A DNA stretch of 64,000 bases from JAIBJN01 sp963802795 (GTDB lineage: Bacteria; Actinomycetota; Thermoleophilia; Gaiellales; Gaiellaceae). Positions 60,801 through 64,000 of the stretch are shown here, piece after piece (position 1 is the stretch's first letter; every line of letters starts with the position of its first letter). The notes under the pieces are model-generated. The model ran no database searches, was not told where the DNA came from, and saw only the letters and a program-made list of their open reading frames with translations. Position numbers and translations under genes: made by a program. The DNA is taken from NCBI GenBank assembly GCA_963802795.1, contig CAWDJV010000003.1, forward strand, positions 310,001 to 374,000, in the 5' to 3' direction.

Positions 60801-61640
60801 CGCCACGGCCGTGGCGCCGTTCTTGGCGTTGGCGGCCGAGACGATCAGCGCGCGGTCGTAGTTGGTCGTGCCGTCGTTCGTGGAGTCGTAGATGTAGACG
60901 TCCCAGACCCCGTTCGCGGCGATTTGCGCGTTGTTGTGCGTGAACGACGCCTGCTTCGCGGGACTGAAGGACGCCGGTACGTTCGTCCAGCCGGCTGCGT
61001 CGGCGAGCGTCACCTTCTGGTACTGGACGCCGAACGCGTTGGCGCCGGCCGGCTGGCCGGGGAGGTCGTAGTTGAGCATGATGCCGCGCCCGCCGATGAA
61101 GGTCCGGAAGTCAACGACCGGGCCCTGAAGGGGCGGCGTGAGGTTGCGGGTGCCGACCCACTCCATCGAGACGACGGTCTTGCCGCTCCGCTCGGCCGAC
61201 TGCCCGATGTGGTCGGCCTGGAGGATGCCCGTCGTGGCAAAGCTCGTGGAGTTGTTGAAGTTGCCCTCGCCGACCCGATGGAACGTGTTGTTCGTCGAGC
61301 CGTGCTCGCCCGGCCACGTGCCGGTCGAGAGCGTGTACCAGCCCACGCCGGTGTTCGGCGGGAAGCCTTGGAGAAGCCCGTTGTCCCCCTTGAGCCCCTG
61401 CGCCATGAGCTGTCGCATCGTCGGCATGGCGCCCTGCTTGGCGTACTTGTCGACCAGGTCGGGCCGCATGCCGTCGGCGGCGAAATAGATCACGGGCGTG
61501 CCACTCGGCCGGCCGTCGCCCTTCGCGTTCGCGGACCGTTTCCCGGCCGCGCCGGCCGTCACCGATCCGGCCACCAGCAGTGCAAAGCTCAGCGTGAGGG
61601 CGGCCAAAAGGACGGGCCGCAACCGCAACGTGCGTCTCAT
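57844..61640 (-). CDS. giant secreted phosphodiesterase / 5'-nucleotidase fusion, with two +1 frameshifts
   Basis: ATG 61640 with GAGAGGAG 4 bases upstream. Sec signal MRRTLRLRPVLLAALTLSFA. N-terminal alkaline-phosphatase-type phosphodiesterase (about 45-690): VIYFAADGMRPDLVDKYA, FPPNTGVGWYTLSTGTWPGEHG, SPTTDEFQHQFMG, LVSSDHGFAPQ. An extra base at 59832-59836; the frame resumes RSGDVVVVFRPPYQ, GQHGYLPDLVDL, MHATFIAAGPDI. Then a 5'-nucleotidase: VLDISDYHGQ, GLGNHNFDKG, AIGHMGAT; an extra base at about 58808-58820; then ANLD-type VIGDHTNFQ and the C-terminal substrate domain with ITNSGGLRAD, GNLVATVDVSG and NDFMAAGGDGYP. About 1260 residues. Between the frames no stop separates the two enzymes. 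Confidence 0.85.
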
Positions 61641-61810
61641 CAGACTCCTCTCCCCGGGGTAGGACGGCTCGAAGTTACTCCATTTTCGGCCGTCCCACAA
61701 CCGCCGAAGGGCTGGGTTGACCTGCTCGAAACGAGCTCATCACCGCGCCGACGGGCACACACACGCACTTTGAGTCGCTGCCACACAGCGCTAGGGTCGG
61801 AGCGAAGCGG

Positions 61811-64000
61811 ATGCCCGCGACCGACGTGATCGGGAGGGACGCCGAGCTGGCGAGGACGGCGGCTTTCCTCGACGCGCTCCGAACAGGTCCGAGCGGGCTC
61901 GTGATCGAGGGCGAGGCCGGTGCGGGCAAGACCACGCTCTGGCTCGCCGCGGTGGAGGAGGCGCGCGAGCGAGGGTACCGCGTGCTCGAGACCCGGCCGG
62001 TGGAGGCGGAGGCGGGTCTGCCGTTCGCGGGTCTCGGCGACCTGGTCGATACCACGCTCAACGAGGTCATCGATCGAGCTGCCGGAGCCACAGGCCGATG
62101 CGCTCCGGGTCGCGCTCCTGCTCGCACCGCCGGGCCGGGCGCCGCCCGACGAACGGGCGGTCGCCGTCGCCGTCCTCGGCGTGCTCCGCGAGCTTGCGGG
62201 CACAGGACCCGTGCTGGTCGCCGTCGACGACGTCCAGTGGCTCGATCCCCCCTCGGCGAAGGTCGTGTCGTTCGCCTGGCGGCGGGTGCGGGAGGAGCCG
62301 GTCGGGCTCCTGCTCGCGCATCGCCTCGGCACCGACGCCCCGGCCGGGCTCGCCGAAGACGAGCGCCTCTCCCCGCTCGTGGTCGGGCCGCTCGCGCTCG
62401 GCGCCGTGCACAGGCTGCTGCACTCGCGGCTCGGACCTCGTCCTGCCGCGGCCGGCGCTTCGCCGGGTCCACGAGGTGAGCGGCGGCAACCCGTTCTTCG
62501 CGCCTCGAGCTCGGCCGCGCGCTCCAGGCCCACGGGGCCGAGCTCTCGCCCGGGCGAGCCGCTGCCGGTCCCCGACCGCCTCCAGGAGCTCGTTCGCTCG
62601 CGGCTCGAAGCGCTGCCGCCGGAGAGCCGCGACGTCCTCGCCGCGGCGGCGGCGCTCTCTCAGCCGACGCTCGAGCTTCTTGCCGCGGCAGTCTCAGATG
62701 GAGCTGACGCCCTACGGCCGGCGCTGGAGGCGCAGGTGGTCGAACTCGACGGTGACCGCGTCCGCTTCACACACCCGCTGCTCGCTTCGGCCGCGTACCA
62801 AGGCCTCGACGCGATCGGGCGCCGCCAGCTCCACCGGCGCCTCGCCGAGGCTCGTCGCCGACGTGGACGAGCGCGCCCGCCACCTGGCGCTCTCGACAGA
62901 CGCTCCGGACTCCGACGTCGCGCGCGCGCTCGAGGAGGCGGCGGAGCACGCCCGCGCGCGAGGCGCGACCGCGACGGCCGCGGAGCTCTGCGAACAGGCG
63001 TGCCGGCTGACGCCGCTCGACGAGCCGGACGCCGCTCACCGCCGGACGGTGGCGGCGGCCCGCTACCGCTTCGTCGCGGGCGATACGGCGAGAGCACGCG
63101 CCCTGTTGGAAGAGGCGCTTCCTTCGACACGTGGGGGCGACGGTCTCGCCGAAGCGCTGGTCCTCCTCGGTCGGCTGCACCGATACGAGGGGGACCAGCC
63201 GCAGGCCGCCGAGCTCCTGCGCCGCGCGCTCGCCGAAACCAGCGCAAGCGACCGCGTGCGCGCGGAGGCGGCGCAGGGCTTGGCCGCGACGCTCTTCTTC
63301 ATGCGCGAGGAGCTCGAGATCGCGCAGGGGCACGCGGCACTCGCCGCGGAGCTGGCGGCCCGGGCCGGCGCCTTCGCCGTGCAGGCGGAGTCCCTCGAGG
63401 ACCAAGGGCCACATCGAAGCCCTGCTCGGGCGTCCAGAGGCGGCTGCCACGATGCGGGCGGCCCAGGAGCTGCGCGACGTGCCTGCCAAGCAGGGTCTCG
63501 TCGCTTCGCCGAGCTACGCGTGGGCCGTCCACCTGTGCTGGACGGACGAGCACCAGGACGCCGCCGTGCGGCTGCGCCAGAGCTACGAAGACGCCGCTCG
63601 CGCGCGGCGACGAGTGGTCGGCTCCGCTGATCCTCGCGAATCTCGCGGCGGCGGAGTATTTGCAAGGACGGTGGCAGGAGGCAGCGCAGATCGCAGAGGA
63701 AGGCTTCGAGGCCGCACTGCAGACAGGGCAGCGGGGGTACCAGGCGTTCTCGTTGTCCGTGCGGGCGCTCGTCCGGGCCTCGTTCGGCCTCGAGACCGAG
63801 GCACGCGCCGATGCGGAGGACGCGCTCGCCCTCGCCGGCGAGCGCGCGATGGGGTCGGCGAGGATCCACGCTCTCTGGGCGCTCGGCCTGCTCGAGCTCT
63901 CCCTCGGGCGGCCGGAGGAGACTGCCCGGCTGCTGGCGCCGGAGCGGGAGCGGCTGCTGGCGGCCGGAGTCGGCGAGCCGGGGACGATCCGTTTTGTCCC
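61811..64000 (+). pseudogene. ATPase-type transcriptional regulator (LuxR/LAL-like), many frameshifts, 3' end outside window
   Basis: ATG 61811. IGRDAELARTAAFLDAL, Walker A VIEGEAGAGKTTLWLAAV, then, after shifting frame, Walker B VLVAVDDVQWLDPPSA, VSGGNPFFA, LPPESRDVLAAAAALSQPT, and TPR-like repeats (AEALVLLGRLHRYEGDQPQAAELL and others), as in AAA-type LuxR regulators. Seven single-base insertions must be removed, near 62075, 62433, 62503, 62553, 62853, 63407 and 63605. The HTH domain would be downstream and is not seen. Either a decayed gene or a poorly sequenced end. Confidence 0.75.

Noticed and set aside
59817..61829. A 670-codon open frame opposite the phosphodiesterase
   Set aside because: Shadow frame without motifs; the opposite strand has the signal peptide, RBS and metal motifs.
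2849..63610. Programmed ribosomal frameshifting as the cause of the breaks
   Set aside because: No shared slippery sequence or downstream structure; the sites differ in sequence and occur in unrelated genes. The insertion bias fits sequencing error better.
1..64000. CRISPR arrays, prophage genes, insertion-sequence transposases and integrases
   Set aside because: I looked for repeat-spacer arrays and transposase or integrase motifs on both strands and saw none.

Overview
The window is very GC-rich (mostly about 70%), densely packed actinobacterial chromosome. Start codons are often GTG or TTG, neighbouring genes often overlap by 4 bases (ATGA, GTGA or TTGA), and many genes lack a Shine-Dalgarno but carry a TANNNT hexamer 6-8 bases before the start, which points to leaderless transcripts. 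Gene content (Rex, ClpS followed by DUF2017, LtrA family, a K+-independent H+-pyrophosphatase, PadR with a HAAS-type partner) fits a deep-branching actinobacterium such as Thermoleophilia. That placement is an inference; no rRNA is present.

Layout. 1-5.1 kb: histidine operon hisG-hisD-hisC::hisB-hisH-hisF-hisIE on the plus strand, with no hisA. 5.1-13.5 kb: a lipoprotein with a zinc-protease motif, lysA, an M24 aminopeptidase, clpS-DUF2017, then a minus-strand three-gene operon (C39-like cysteine peptidase, unknown, phospholipase C type phosphoesterase) and an orphan gene. 13.7-24.4 kb: accessory stretch with stress or redox genes (two ABM monooxygenase-like proteins, HlyIII, an SQR-like flavoprotein, a YbhN-type membrane protein, a cupredoxin, LtrA), a foreign low-GC methyltransferase block and an acyl-CoA ligase. 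It is punctuated by three copies of the 3' half of tRNA-Val, of which only the copy at 24.4 kb is an intact gene. 24.4-27.2 kb: M23 peptidase and PcrA helicase. 27.5-34.2 kb: a cobalamin uptake and nucleotide-loop assembly operon (btuF-btuC-btuD-cobU-cobT-cobS-histidine phosphatase-cinA-like) under a cobalamin riboswitch. 34.3-41.6 kb: VanZ-like, HAD-like, H+-PPase, MTA phosphorylase, DUF1844-like, YbdK-type carboxylate-amine ligase, ECF sigma and anti-sigma, Rex. 41.7-49.2 kb: glutaredoxin-like, S8 protease, tsaD-rimI-tsaB-tsaE, UDG, FmdB, DCC protein, msrA, msrB. 49.2-64 kb: DUF2520-panC-panB, Yip1-like, uvrA, PadR pair, PH-domain protein, metallophosphoesterase, a very large phosphodiesterase/5'-nucleotidase fusion and a truncated ATPase-type (LuxR-like) regulator.

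The most striking global property is that at least 17 reading-frame breaks can be read through, and every one is a single extra base. They are usually in a short homopolymer, and several lie in genes expected to be essential (hisB, lysA, panC). A one-directional bias argues for insertion-type sequencing errors rather than gene decay, and the seven breaks in the last 2.2 kb suggest poor sequence there. The biological items I would follow first are the HisC-HisB fusion, the compact HisD, the two-domain phosphodiesterase/5'-nucleotidase, the mosaic double methyltransferase in the tRNA-fragment island, the terminator inside the M23 peptidase start, and the leaderless promoter pattern.
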